A stretch of 64,000 nucleotides of DNA, taken from Rhodospirillaceae bacterium LM-1. Its GTDB lineage: Bacteria; Pseudomonadota; Alphaproteobacteria; Rhodospirillales; WMHbin7. The notes under the pieces are model-generated. The model was given only the letters and a program-made list of their open reading frames with translations. It made no database searches and had not been told where the DNA came from. The position numbers and the translations under genes were made by a program. The DNA lies in NCBI GenBank assembly GCA_902725215.1, contig CACUVI010000001.1, forward strand, positions 372,001-436,000, given 5' to 3'. Of the stretch, positions 1 to 11,614 are shown piece after piece (position 1 is the first letter of the stretch; the number at the start of each line of letters is the position of its first letter).

Positions 1-1287
1 CGGGGCCTTGACCGCCTCGGCCCAACTGGCCGCCCCCACCACGCCCGCCACTTTGTGCTCGGCCAGCATATGGGACAGGCGTTCGCGCGCCCCCTCGCCC
101 TGCACGGCCAAAACGGTTCTGCGCCCGGCCTTCTTCTCATCGCCCAGGAAGGAGGCGAAGGCGGCGAACAGATCGGCGCCTGGGGTTACCCGCACCTCGG
201 CAAAATCATGGCCTAAGCGCCCCCCCGCATCGGCTTGGCCGTCAGAGGGCGCAAAAGGCGTAAAGGCGACAGAACCCCTGGCCGCCAGATAGCGTTCCCA
301 TTCCTCATGCCCCAGGAACAGGCGCTCGGGCGGCACAGGATTGTAGACGCCGCCTTCCGAGGCGCTGCGTTCGACGCGTGCCTGAAAATATTCGTTGATT
401 AGGGTATGGCGGGCTTCGATGGACTGAGCCGCCTGATAATCCAGCGTCACCGACGCCTGGGGTAGATAGGCAAACAGCGTGTCCAACCCGTCATGGAACA
501 AAGGCAACCAATGTTCCAGGCCTGGGTGGCGTCGGCCAGCCGACACGGATTCGTACAAAGGATCGGCGCCCGAGACCGCGCCGAACAATTCACGATAACC
601 GCTACGAAAACGCGAGATGCTGTCGGCATCGAGCGGCGCTTCGCTCATGGGACTGAGGGCAAAACCGGCAACCTCGGCGCTGGTGCGCTGGCTTAAGGGA
701 TCGAAGGCGCGGATGCGCTCGATCTCGTCGCCGAATAGGTCAATGCGCAGGGGTTCCGGATAGCCCGGCGGGTACAGATCGACAATGCCGCCCCGGATGG
801 CGTATTCGCCCGGCTCCATCACCGTTTCGGTTCTGGAATAACCATTGGTGGCCAGGAAGGATTGAAAAACCGTCATATCCAGCGGCTCGCCTTTGCTGGC
901 GGCAAATGAAGCCCCCTTCAGGCGCGACAGCGGCATCACCCTTTGCAGGGCGGCAGCCACTGGAACCAGGACGATTCGCCCCGGCTTGTGGGGAAGTGCT
1001 GCCAATTTCGACAATGTATCCAAGCGTCTGGACACGATATCGGCATGCGGGCTGGCCCGGTCGTAGGGAACGGTGTCCCAGGCGGGCAGAACCAGAATTT
1101 CGGCTTGGGGGGCCACCAGGGCAAGCGCTTCCTCAAGGGCCGCCAATCTGGCGTCGTCGCGCGCCACATGCAGGATCTCGGCTCCCTTGGACAGGGCATC
1201 GGCCAGCAGGATGGCTTCCAGCCCTTCGGGGCAGCCTCCCAGATCGACCCGCTGGGACGCGCCGAGATATTTCCTTAAATTAATCAC
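1..1287 (-). CDS. mfd: Transcription-repair coupling factor Mfd, N-terminal 429 codons (cut by window edge)
   Basis: Mfd removes RNA polymerase stalled at DNA lesions and recruits UvrA. Only the N-terminal part is here; it stays open to base 1 with no stop. It begins MINLRKYLGASQRVDLGG and contains AWDTVPYDRASPH and YAIRGGIVDLYPPG, typical of the UvrB-like module of Mfd. The helicase domain lies outside the window. The start is read as GTG at 1287, which overlaps the end of sdhE, so the two genes are probably co-transcribed and translationally coupled. An upstream in-frame start is unlikely because it would run further into sdhE. Confidence 0.93.
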   Translation of the reverse strand, partial: MINLRKYLGASQRVDLGGCPEGLEAILLADALSKGAEILHVARDDARLAALEEALALVAPQAEILVLPAWDTVPYDRASPHADIVSRRLDTLSKLAALPHKPGRIVLVPVAAALQRVMPLSRLKGASFAASKGEPLDMTVFQSFLATNGYSRTETVMEPGEYAIRGGIVDLYPPGYPEPLRIDLFGDEIERIRAFDPLSQRTSAEVAGFALSPMSEAPLDADSISRFRSGYRELFGAVSGADPLYESVSAGRRHPGLEHWLPLFHDGLDTLFAYLPQASVTLDYQAAQSIEARHTLINEYFQARVERSASEGGVYNPVPPERLFLGHEEWERYLAARGSVAFTPFAPSDGQADAGGRLGHDFAEVRVTPGADLFAAFASFLGDEKKAGRRTVLAVQGEGARERLSHMLAEHKVAGVVGAASWAEAVKAP

Positions 1288-1543
1288 GTTTTACAAAGCC
1301 TTGAACGAAAGCCTGAATCTTTTCCATAAGAGGGGTTTGCCGATGTTCCGGCACGTCGCGCTGGGCCGTGATCCAGCCGAACAGGTCGATATCAAGCTCC
1401 GCAAGCAGGCTTTCGAACTCGTCCATCTCGGCCTCGCCCATGTCAGGCAGATGGGCCGCGGCAAAGCTGCCGATCAGCAGATCGTTCTCATTCATGCCTC
1501 GATGGCGGGATTGGAACAGAAGGCGCTTTTTACGATGATCCAT
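1280..1543 (-). CDS. sdhE: FAD assembly factor SdhE (succinate dehydrogenase flavinylation)
   Basis: Small acidic protein of about 87 residues that helps attach FAD covalently to the succinate dehydrogenase flavoprotein. The family signature is clear: MDHRKKRLLFQSRHRGMNENDLLIG, where the RGM(K/N)E segment contacts the flavoprotein (the first stretch ends at residue 15), followed by a helical body with FESLLAELDIDLFGW. I chose the ATG at 1543 because family members start M(D/E)xRRKRLL; an ATG three codons earlier, at 1552, is also possible. It overlaps the mfd start downstream and is divergent from recG with about 60 bp between them, which must hold both promoters. Confidence 0.9.
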   Translation of the reverse strand: MDHRKKRLLFQSRHRGMNENDLLIGSFAAAHLPDMGEAEMDEFESLLAELDIDLFGWITAQRDVPEHRQTPLMEKIQAFVQGFVKRD

Positions 1544-1604
1544 GGCGGGCATCGGTATAGTCTGATGCCAATCCGACCGCCACAGCAATTTGCGTATTCC
1601 TTCC

Positions 1605-3698
1605 ATGCGTCCTTCGATTCTGAACCCCTTGTTCGCCGACCTGTCCCGTCTGCCGGGACTGGGGCCGCGCCTGTCCAAACTGGCGGCTAGGCTGCTTGAG
1701 GGCGACAAGGTGGCCGATCTGCTGTGGCATCTGCCTAGCGGCTTGATCGACCGGCGTTTTCAGCCAAAACTGGCCGACGCGCCGGATGGGCAAATCGCCA
1801 CCCTGACCTTGCGCGTGCAATCGCATCACCCGCCGCCGCCCGGCAAGCACGGCCATCAGCGCCCCTACCGCGTGGTCTGCGCCGACGATACGGGGCGAAT
1901 CACGCTGGTCTTTTTCCACGCCCATGGCGACCATCTGCAAAAAGCACTGCCGCCGGACGAAATCCGCGTGGTTTCCGGCAAGGTCGAACATTATGGGGCC
2001 GAACTTCAGATGCCCCATCCGGACCATATCGGCACGCTGGATGACCTTGAAAAGCTGGCCGCCGTGGAACCGGTCTATCCGCTGACGGCAGGGCTGCCGC
2101 CCAAAACCCTGCGCAAGGCGGTGTTGGCCGCCCTGGACCGCCTGCCCCCCTTGGCGGAATGGCAAGACGGCGCTTGGAAGAGCAAGAACGGCTGGCCCGG
2201 CTTCGATCAGGCTTTGAAATCGGCCCATGCTCCCCAGGACGAGACCGACTTGTTCGCCCTAACGCCCAATCGTATGCGTCTGGCCTATGACGAATTGCTG
2301 GCCAATCAACTGGCCCTGGCCTTGGTGCGCCGGTCGATGAAGAAGCTGGCCGGTCGTTCCATCGCCGGAGACGGACAATTGCGCCGCAAGGTGAAAGACG
2401 CCCTTCCCTTCGAACTGACCGGCGCGCAAATGCGTTCGGTTTCTGAAATCCTGGCCGACATGATGGAGCCTTCGCGCATGCTGCGCCTGCTGCAGGGCGA
2501 TGTCGGCAGCGGCAAGACGGTGGTGGCCCTGTTCGCCATGCTGAACGCCGTGGAAGCTGGTTCCCAGGCGGCGATGATGGCGCCCACAGAAATCCTGGCC
2601 CGCCAGCATTTCGCCACCTTGCAGCCGCTGGCAGCCGCTGCGGGCCTGCCCATAGCGCTTCTGACCGGCAGGGACAAAGGCAAAGCGCGCCAAGCCATTC
2701 TGGATGGGCTGGCTTCGGGCGAGATCCCGCTGGTCGTCGGCACCCACGCCCTGATCGAGGAAGATGTGGCCTTCAAGGATCTGGCGTTGGCCGTCATCGA
2801 CGAGCAGCATCGTTTCGGCGTTCATCAGCGTCTGGGCTTGTCGGGCAAAAGCAAGGCCTGCGACGTGCTGGTGATGACCGCCACCCCAATTCCGCGCACC
2901 CTGACGCTGACCGCTTACGGCGATATGGACGTCTCGCGGCTTGACGAAAAGCCGCCGGGAAGAAAGCCGGTGGACACTAGGGCGATGCCGCTATCGCGCG
3001 CCATGGAAGTGACGGCGGCCATCACAAGGGCATTGTCGCAAGGGGCCAAGGTCTATTGGGTCTGCCCCTTGGTGGAAGAGTCGGAAAAGATCGATCTCAA
3101 GGCCGCCGAGGAGCGTTTTACCGACCTGGAACAGCATTTCCCCGGCCATGTCGGGCTGGTGCATGGGCGCATGAAAGGGCCTGAAAAAGACCGCGTGATG
3201 CAGCAATTCGCTGAAGGTCCGGTGAACATCCTGGTCGCCACCACGGTGATCGAGGTGGGCGTGAATGTGCCCGAAGCCACGGTGATGGTGATCGAACATG
3301 CGGAACGGTTCGGCTTGGCCCAGTTGCACCAATTGCGCGGACGAGTCGGGCGCGGCGAGCGGGCCAGCGTTTGTCTGCTTCTGTACGGGGCGCTGACCGA
3401 GACCGCCAAGGCGCGCCTTAAAATCATGCGCGAAACCGAGGATGGTTTCGTGATCGCCGAGGAAGATTTGCGCCTGCGCGGTGCTGGCGAATTGCTGGGA
3501 ACGCGCCAAAGCGGCCTGCCGGAATTCAAACTGGCAGATCTGGCCCATCACGCCGATCTGCTGGCGGCGGCAAAAGACGACGCCAAACTGATCTTGGAAC
3601 GCGATCCTGAGCTTGAATCCGAGCGCGGTCAGGCGCTACGCACCCTTCTTTACCTGTTCGCCCGCGACGCCCAGGTGGCGACCTTGAGGAGCGGATGA
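1605..3698 (+). CDS. recG: ATP-dependent DNA helicase RecG
   Basis: Branch-migration helicase that regresses stalled replication forks and processes Holliday junctions. The protein is about 697 residues, normal for RecG. An N-terminal wedge/OB domain is followed by two helicase lobes: Walker A GDVGSGKT near residue 298, a DEQH box (VIDEQHRFG) near 399, motif III VMTATPIPRTL, and motif VI QLRGRVGRGERAS. The start is taken as ATG at 1605 (MRPSILNPLF); a TTG at 1590 would add five residues and is less likely. The stop overlaps the next gene's start in an ATGA arrangement. Confidence 0.95.
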   Translation: MRPSILNPLFADLSRLPGLGPRLSKLAARLLEGDKVADLLWHLPSGLIDRRFQPKLADAPDGQIATLTLRVQSHHPPPPGKHGHQRPYRVVCADDTGRITLVFFHAHGDHLQKALPPDEIRVVSGKVEHYGAELQMPHPDHIGTLDDLEKLAAVEPVYPLTAGLPPKTLRKAVLAALDRLPPLAEWQDGAWKSKNGWPGFDQALKSAHAPQDETDLFALTPNRMRLAYDELLANQLALALVRRSMKKLAGRSIAGDGQLRRKVKDALPFELTGAQMRSVSEILADMMEPSRMLRLLQGDVGSGKTVVALFAMLNAVEAGSQAAMMAPTEILARQHFATLQPLAAAAGLPIALLTGRDKGKARQAILDGLASGEIPLVVGTHALIEEDVAFKDLALAVIDEQHRFGVHQRLGLSGKSKACDVLVMTATPIPRTLTLTAYGDMDVSRLDEKPPGRKPVDTRAMPLSRAMEVTAAITRALSQGAKVYWVCPLVEESEKIDLKAAEERFTDLEQHFPGHVGLVHGRMKGPEKDRVMQQFAEGPVNILVATTVIEVGVNVPEATVMVIEHAERFGLAQLHQLRGRVGRGERASVCLLLYGALTETAKARLKIMRETEDGFVIAEEDLRLRGAGELLGTRQSGLPEFKLADLAHHADLLAAAKDDAKLILERDPELESERGQALRTLLYLFARDAQVATLRSG

Positions 3699-5359
3699 GC
3701 GAACACAGCCTTTCCCTGGAAGACGCCTGCAAGAAGGGAATCGACTTCCAGATGGAAGGACGCTTCGATCTGGCCGAGGATTTGTTCCTGCGCGTGTTGG
3801 CGGTCGATCCCGAAAACCCACATGCCCTTTACCTGTACGGCAACCTAACCTTGCAAACCGGACGCTGGGAGATTGCCGCCCAATATCTTGGCCGGGCGGC
3901 GCAACGCTGGCCGGGGCTGACGGTCGCTCATGCAGGTCTTGGCAAAACCCTGCGCAAGCTGGGCCGCCTGCCCGAATCCTGCCAAGCCTATTTGCAAGCC
4001 CTTCGCATCGATCCCGGCGATCGGGAAAGCCTGGAACAGCTTGTCGAAATCAAGCGCCTGATCTGCGACTGGGAGGGGCTAGAATCCATCGATGCCGCCT
4101 TCCTGGACGCGATCGCCCAAGGCCATGCCGCCGACCCCTTCAAGATTTTGCTGGTGGCCGACAATCCCGCCGCTCAATTGGCCAGCGCCCGAAACACCGC
4201 CAAAGCCATCCGGCAACTGGCGGGCAATCCGCCGCCCCGCAAGCGACGCGCCGTCAGCCAAGCCGGGCCGCTCAGGATCGGCTATCTGTGCGCCGATTTT
4301 CACGATCACCCCTTGGCGGTTCAATATGCCCAGGTTCCAGGCCATCACGACCGCGCCAAAATTCATTGCACCGCCTATGTTCAGAACCCTTTGAAACCGG
4401 ACAGCGCCGGACAACGAATGATCGACGGCTGCGATGCCTGGCGCCATGCGCTGTCGCTGACCAGCCAGGAATTGGCGGCCCAGATCGACGAAGACGGCAT
4501 CGATCTGCTCGTCGATCTTTCCGGATTTACCACTCATCGGCACAAGGATGTTCTCCTGAAGGTCAGCGCGCCAGTCACGGTGAATTACTTTGGCTGGCCC
4601 GGCTCGATGGGCGATCTGTGCGACGCCATCATCGCCGATCCCGTTATCATCCCGCCCGGTTCCGAGCGCCATTACCATGAACGGGTTTTCAGGCTGGCCA
4701 CCACCTACCAGCCCAATGATCCTGGCCGCTTCATCGCGCCGACGCCCAGCCGCGCCGAAGAAGGAATCCCCGAAAACGCCTTCGTCTTTTCCAGCTTCGT
4801 CCAACCTACCAAGATCACGCCCGCCATCTTCGATGCCTGGATGACCATCCTGAAAAGCGTGGATCGCGCCGTCTTATGGCTATGGGGATTCAACAAATGG
4901 ATGGCTGAAAATCTGCAAGCCGGGGCGAGGCATCGGGGCATAGACCCAAACCGCCTGATTTTTGCGGGCGGCAAACCGCGCCCGGAACATACGGCCCGCT
5001 ATGGCCTAGTTGATCTGGCGCTCGACACGCCGGTTTACGGCGGTCATTCGACAACCACCGATGCGCTATGGTCGGGCTGCCCTGTCTTGGGATTGGCGGG
5101 ACGCGGCTTTCCCGCCCGCGTTTCGGCCAGCCTTCTCCATGCCGCAGGGCTTGAGGATTTGGTCTGTGCCAGCCTGGACGACTATACGGCCAAGGCGATC
5201 CATTTGGCGCGCCAGCAAGATGATCTGTCCGCCATCCGTCGGCTGTTGAGCGAAAGCCGCCTTGCCCTGCCCCTGTTCGACATCAAGCGCTTCACCAAGG
5301 AACTGGATGACACGTTGCTAGAAATCGCCGCTGCCGCAAGGCGGGGCGATTTCGCCTGA
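3695..5359 (+). CDS. TPR protein with O-GlcNAc transferase-like (SPINDLY/GT41) domain
   Basis: The N-terminal 130 residues or so form about three TPR repeats (for example DLAEDLFLRVLAVDPENPHA and QAYLQALRIDPGD). The rest resembles the GT41 catalytic region: IGYLCADFHDHPLA (putative catalytic His region), VNYFGWPGSMG, DAIIADPVIIPPGSE, SSFVQPTKITPAIFDAWM (the Lys that contacts UDP in OGT), and LDTPVYGGHSTTTDALWSGCPVL. Members transfer a sugar from a nucleotide donor to protein Ser/Thr; the donor and target here are unknown. The TPR array is short for the family. It overlaps recG by 4 bp, which suggests coupled translation, although the functions are unrelated. Confidence 0.85.
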   Translation: MSEHSLSLEDACKKGIDFQMEGRFDLAEDLFLRVLAVDPENPHALYLYGNLTLQTGRWEIAAQYLGRAAQRWPGLTVAHAGLGKTLRKLGRLPESCQAYLQALRIDPGDRESLEQLVEIKRLICDWEGLESIDAAFLDAIAQGHAADPFKILLVADNPAAQLASARNTAKAIRQLAGNPPPRKRRAVSQAGPLRIGYLCADFHDHPLAVQYAQVPGHHDRAKIHCTAYVQNPLKPDSAGQRMIDGCDAWRHALSLTSQELAAQIDEDGIDLLVDLSGFTTHRHKDVLLKVSAPVTVNYFGWPGSMGDLCDAIIADPVIIPPGSERHYHERVFRLATTYQPNDPGRFIAPTPSRAEEGIPENAFVFSSFVQPTKITPAIFDAWMTILKSVDRAVLWLWGFNKWMAENLQAGARHRGIDPNRLIFAGGKPRPEHTARYGLVDLALDTPVYGGHSTTTDALWSGCPVLGLAGRGFPARVSASLLHAAGLEDLVCASLDDYTAKAIHLARQQDDLSAIRRLLSESRLALPLFDIKRFTKELDDTLLEIAAAARRGDFA

Positions 5360-5365
5360 TAGCTC

Positions 5366-6034
5366 CTACTTCCCCGGCAACACGATGCCGGTGGAAACGA
5401 TGTATTTCAGGCCGTCATCGACCGTCATCGGCAAGGTGATCACCTCGGACCTGGGCAAGAACAGCAAAAATCCCGACGTAGGATTGGGCGTGGTGGGCAC
5501 GAAGACGGACAGGATCTCCCCCTTACCCAGCGCCTCGCCCACTTGAGAGGCAGCCTGGCCGGTCACGAAGGCAATGGTGTGCAGTCCGGCCCTGGGATAT
5601 TCGATCAGAACCACTTCGCGGAACGCCTGCGACTTTTTGGCCAGCACGGTTTCCAAGATTTGCTTGAGCGCGCTGTAAACGCCGCGCACCACCGGCATGC
5701 GGGCCAGCAAGGCGTCGAACAGACGGGTCACGAACCGCCCGACAAAACCGGCGGTGAACATGCCGATCAAGGTCAGGCCGACCAACGCCGCCACGACGCC
5801 AATTCCAGGTACGCCCACCGGCAGGAATTGCTCGGGCCAATAGGCAGCGGGCAACAGCGCCTTCACTTCGCGGTCGATGGTGCTGATGAACAGCCAAGCC
5901 AGATAGACCGTGATCGAAACCGGCGCTGTGATCAGGATGCCCGCGAAGAAATAGGCGCGCAGCCGGGCCGCCAGGCTCATATGCCAAGGCTGCGCCCCGG
6001 CTGGCCCGCTCGCCTTCTCGGGGTTACTTGTCAC
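5366..6034 (-). CDS. DUF502 family inner-membrane protein
   Basis: A 222-residue membrane protein of the DUF502 (COG2928) family, whose function is not established. Two hydrophobic segments are visible: around residues 26-50 (AYFFAGILITAPVSITVYLA) and 72-98 (VPGIGVVAALVGLTLIGMF). They are followed by the family's conserved RMPVVRGVYSALKQILE stretch and a soluble C-terminal part with FVPTTPNPTSGFLLF. It overlaps the upstream cNMP-binding gene by 11 bp, so the two are probably one transcript. It converges with the TPR/GT41 gene. Confidence 0.85.
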   Translation of the reverse strand: MTSNPEKASGPAGAQPWHMSLAARLRAYFFAGILITAPVSITVYLAWLFISTIDREVKALLPAAYWPEQFLPVGVPGIGVVAALVGLTLIGMFTAGFVGRFVTRLFDALLARMPVVRGVYSALKQILETVLAKKSQAFREVVLIEYPRAGLHTIAFVTGQAASQVGEALGKGEILSVFVPTTPNPTSGFLLFLPRSEVITLPMTVDDGLKYIVSTGIVLPGK

Positions 6035-6395
6035 GCTTCATTTTCTCCGTGGTCAAGGCGCGGATATTGCGCACGAAAATGGTCAGCAGGGCGCGCAGGA
6101 AGGGATCGGCGTGCTTCAACTTGTCTTCGAAGGCCTGCCGGGGAATGATCGACACCGACGTTTCAGCCGCCGCCCTGGCCGAGGCCATGCGGGGCTGATT
6201 GTCGATGAGAGCCATTTCACCAAAGATGCCGCCCTGGACGATGGTGCCCAGCACGCGCTCTTCCCCTTCTTCGTTGCGCTTGATGATTTCCACGATGCCT
6301 TTCTCGACCAGAAATGCCCGATTGCCCTCTTCGCCCTCGCCGAATATCTTCTGGCCGGGATAAAAAACTTTCCGTTCGACGAATTTGCTTGTCAT
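6024..6395 (-). CDS. Stand-alone cyclic-nucleotide-binding domain protein
   Basis: This 123-residue protein is a single cNMP-binding beta-roll of the Crp/PKA type with no DNA-binding domain. Visible motifs are YPGQKIFGEGEEGNRAFLV (the opening of the fold) and the phosphate-binding cassette GGIFGEMALIDNQPRMASARA, with Glu and Arg in the usual contact positions. It ends in a helix and a basic tail. It could sense cAMP or cGMP and act on a partner protein. It overlaps the DUF502 membrane protein downstream, so that is the obvious candidate partner, but this is inference. Confidence 0.87.
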   Translation of the reverse strand: MTSKFVERKVFYPGQKIFGEGEEGNRAFLVEKGIVEIIKRNEEGEERVLGTIVQGGIFGEMALIDNQPRMASARAAAETSVSIIPRQAFEDKLKHADPFLRALLTIFVRNIRALTTEKMKRDK

Positions 6396-6461
6396 GATGC
6401 CAACAATCCTGTCCGTTTAAGTATATTAATATCGAATCTTTCCAGGGAAAGCGAAGAAAAG

Positions 6462-6901
6462 ATGACCCGCCAATATCCTGATTATCCGAGGCCCGGGGTT
6501 GGCGCCGTCATCTGGAAGGAAGGACGGGTTCTGCTGATCCGCCGCGCCGCCGAACCCCGCAAGGGCGGGTGGAGCCTGCCGGGCGGCTTGCAGCATCTGG
6601 GAGAAACCCTGTCCCAGGCGGTCCTGCGCGAGATTCAGGAGGAAACCGGCCTAGCCGTCCATCTGGGCGAGATCGTGGCCGTGGTGGACATCATCCAGCA
6701 CGACGCCGAAGGCAAGGTCGAATATCATTACACCGTGGCCGATTACGAAGCCGATTGGGTCATGGGCGAAGCGACGCCGGGCGACGATGCCGCCGAAGCC
6801 GTCTGGGCTGACCCCATGAATTTGGCCAAGTTCGACCTCCCCTTTCTTCAGCAGGAAGTCATCGCCAAGGCCCTGGCTAGGCGGCGCAATAGCATCGTTC
6901 T

Positions 6902-6905
<4 letters not shown>
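6462..6905 (+). CDS. Nudix hydrolase
   Basis: A 147-residue Nudix protein. The Nudix box is complete, running from GGLQHLGETLSQAVLREI to QEETGL (pattern Gx5Ex7REUxEExGU), preceded by RPGVGAVIWKEGRVLLIRRA. It hydrolyses a nucleoside diphosphate linked to another group; the substrate cannot be told from sequence. The start is ATG at 6462, with GAAGAAAAG just upstream; longer frames would read through the divergent cNMP gene. The stop overlaps the queA start by 4 bp, which makes it the first gene of the queuosine operon. Confidence 0.9.
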
Positions 6906-9523
<2,618 letters not shown>

Positions 9524-9527
<4 letters not shown>

Positions 9528-10465
9528 GCGCCGAGACCGCCCAGGCCATCGAGGCCGAGGCGAAGCGCCTGGGTTTCGACGCCGTGGGGTTTGCGCTTCC
9601 CGATCCCGGCAGCCAAGCCAAGGACAATCTTCGAGCCTATCTGGCCGAAGGGCGCCATGGCGGCATGGGTTGGATGGAAGACCGCCTAGAATGGCGGATG
9701 AACCCTTTGATGATGATGCCCAGCGCCAAAAGCATCGTCATGCTGGGCATGTCCTACGCGCCTAAGCATAATCCGCAAAACGATGTTTCCCTGCCCGCCC
9801 GCGTCTCGGTTTACGCCCGCGGGCGCGACTATCACGACGTCATGAAAAAGCGCTTGAAGGCTCTGGCCCGCTGGATGGCCGACGGCTGGAAGGCCGACGT
9901 CAAGGTCTTTACCGATACCGCCCCCTTGATGGAAAAGCCGTTGGCCGCCCTGGCGGGTTTGGGCTGGCAAGGCAAGCATACCAATCTGGTGTCGCGCAAA
10001 CACGGCTCATGGCTGTTCTTGGGATCGGTCCTGACCGATCTTGAACTGCCGCCAAGCAAGCCGGAACGTGACCGTTGCGGCAATTGCCAGCGCTGCATCA
10101 TCGCCTGTCCGACGGGCGCCATCGCGCCTTACCGCATAGACGCCAGACGCTGCATTTCCTACCTGACCATCGAAAGCAAGGAACCCGTGCCCGCCGATCT
10201 GGCGAAGCTGATGGGCAACAAAGTGTTCGGCTGCGACGATTGTTTGTCCGTCTGCCCATGGAACAAGCTGGTGCCGCCGACCAGCCATTCCGAATTCGCG
10301 CCTCGCTTCGATCCGCCGCAGAACATCGGGGAATGGCGGCACATGGACGAGGAGGCCTTTCGCAAACATTTCGCGCAGACGCCGGTGCGCAGGGCGGGCC
10401 ATCGCCGTTTCATGGACAATCTGGACATCGCCCAAAAGAATGCCGAGGCGCAAGATGGACGGTAG
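9524..10465 (+). CDS. queG: Epoxyqueuosine reductase QueG
   Basis: Cobalamin- and iron-sulfur-dependent enzyme that reduces epoxyqueuosine to queuosine in tRNA, the last step of the pathway. About 313 residues. It carries two ferredoxin-like cluster motifs, [16 protein letters not shown] and [12 protein letters not shown], with [20 protein letters not shown] and GWQGKHTN in the catalytic domain. The start is ATG at 9524 ([19 protein letters not shown]). With queA, tgt and queF it supplies preQ0 reduction through to mature Q; the preQ0-forming genes (queC, queD, queE) are not in the window. Confidence 0.95.
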
Positions 10466-10922
10466 ATTCGTCATGCTCTTCGTCATGCTGCTGGTGCTGC
10501 TTTACGTCGGCTGGAGAGGCGTCACCAATCCCGACGCCATGATCTCGATGGCTTCGGCCGATTTGAAGCAGGGCGAGGAGAATTTCAACAAGCACTGCGC
10601 GTCGTGCCATTTCGCCAAGGAAGGCATCCCCCTTAAGGCGCCGGTTTTGGGATTCTACGGCAACGAATACCGTCTGACGGATCGCCAACTGGTGGAAACC
10701 GCGAAAAGCGGAGGCCACGGCAAGGAACAAGAGGCCAAAGAAGCAGCGCTTGGCGAAGATCAGCGCAAGCAGATTCAAGCCATGCGAGAAAGCATGCGCA
10801 AAACGACGGCCAAGCTGTCGGGCGGCGAAGTCCGCGACATCATTGCTTTTCTTAAGAAAAGCTGGACTTCCGACGCACAGTTGGAACACTGGGTCATTAC
10901 CCACCAGCCGCCGGACCAATAA
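10455..10922 (+). CDS. Membrane-anchored small c-type cytochrome
   Basis: About 155 residues: an N-terminal membrane helix (FVMLFVMLLVLLYVGWRG) followed by a periplasmic domain with one heme-attachment motif CASCH near residue 50. The remainder is charged and helical, with GGEVRDIIAFLKKSW matching the C-terminal helix of class I cytochromes. A clear axial Met is hard to place; several Met occur in the region QIQAMRESMRK. The start is set at ATG 10455, preceded by GAGGCGC; ATG at 10440 would add five residues. It overlaps the queG end by 11 bp. Its electron partners are unknown. Confidence 0.78.
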   Translation: MDGRFVMLFVMLLVLLYVGWRGVTNPDAMISMASADLKQGEENFNKHCASCHFAKEGIPLKAPVLGFYGNEYRLTDRQLVETAKSGGHGKEQEAKEAALGEDQRKQIQAMRESMRKTTAKLSGGEVRDIIAFLKKSWTSDAQLEHWVITHQPPDQ

Positions 10923-10997
10923 TCTTTCTTGTATTCATCGCCCGTCAGGCATAAATCAGTTCCATTCGATCTGCCATTTCCAGCAAGGATTTTTCAT

Positions 10998-11603
10998 ATG
11001 ACCTTTTACACGCAAGAACGTTTGGCTTTGTTTATTGACGGATCCAACCTCTATTCAGCGGCGCGTTCGCTGGGATTCGACATCGACTATCGCAAACTGC
11101 TGACCATGTTCGCCTCGAAGGGCCGCCTGATTCGCGCCTTCTATTACACGGCGCTGATGGAAGATCAGGAGTATTCGCCCATCCGCCCCTTGGTCGATTG
11201 GCTGGATTACAACGGCTATACCCTGGTCACCAAACCGACCAAGGAATATACCGACGCCCAGGGACGGCGGAAGATCAAGGGCAACATGGATATCGAACTG
11301 GCCATCGACATGATGGAGATGGTGCCTTATCTCGACCATGTGGTGCTGTTCTCGGGCGACGGCGATTTCCGCCGATTGGTCGAAGCCGTGCAGCGCAAGG
11401 GCGTTCGCGTCACCGTGGTCAGCACCATCCGTTCCTCGCCGCCCATGGTGGCCGACGAGTTGCGCCGCCAAGCCGACGTCTTCATCGAATTGCAAGACCT
11501 GACCGGCCAGATCGCCAGGGCGCCCTCGCCCGGTCGCGAGCGCATCACGCAAGCCACGCCCAACGCCCCTTATGGCGACGACGACGAGGACATGGAGCCT
11601 TAA
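10998..11603 (+). CDS. NYN/LabA-like (DUF88) nuclease-fold protein
   Basis: A 201-residue protein of the LabA/DUF88 group, which has a PIN-like NYN nuclease fold. Acidic metal-binding residues expected of the fold are seen in LFIDGSNLYSAARSLGFD, IKGNMDIELAIDMM, and VVLFSGDGDFRRLVEAV. The C-terminus is an acidic tail (GDDDEDMEP). Members are thought to act on RNA, but the substrate here is unknown. The start is ATG at 10998, with AAGGA about 8 bp upstream; the longer frame reaches into the intergenic region and has no such site. Confidence 0.88.
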   Translation: MTFYTQERLALFIDGSNLYSAARSLGFDIDYRKLLTMFASKGRLIRAFYYTALMEDQEYSPIRPLVDWLDYNGYTLVTKPTKEYTDAQGRRKIKGNMDIELAIDMMEMVPYLDHVVLFSGDGDFRRLVEAVQRKGVRVTVVSTIRSSPPMVADELRRQADVFIELQDLTGQIARAPSPGRERITQATPNAPYGDDDEDMEP

Positions 11604-11614
11604 GGCTTCCATAT

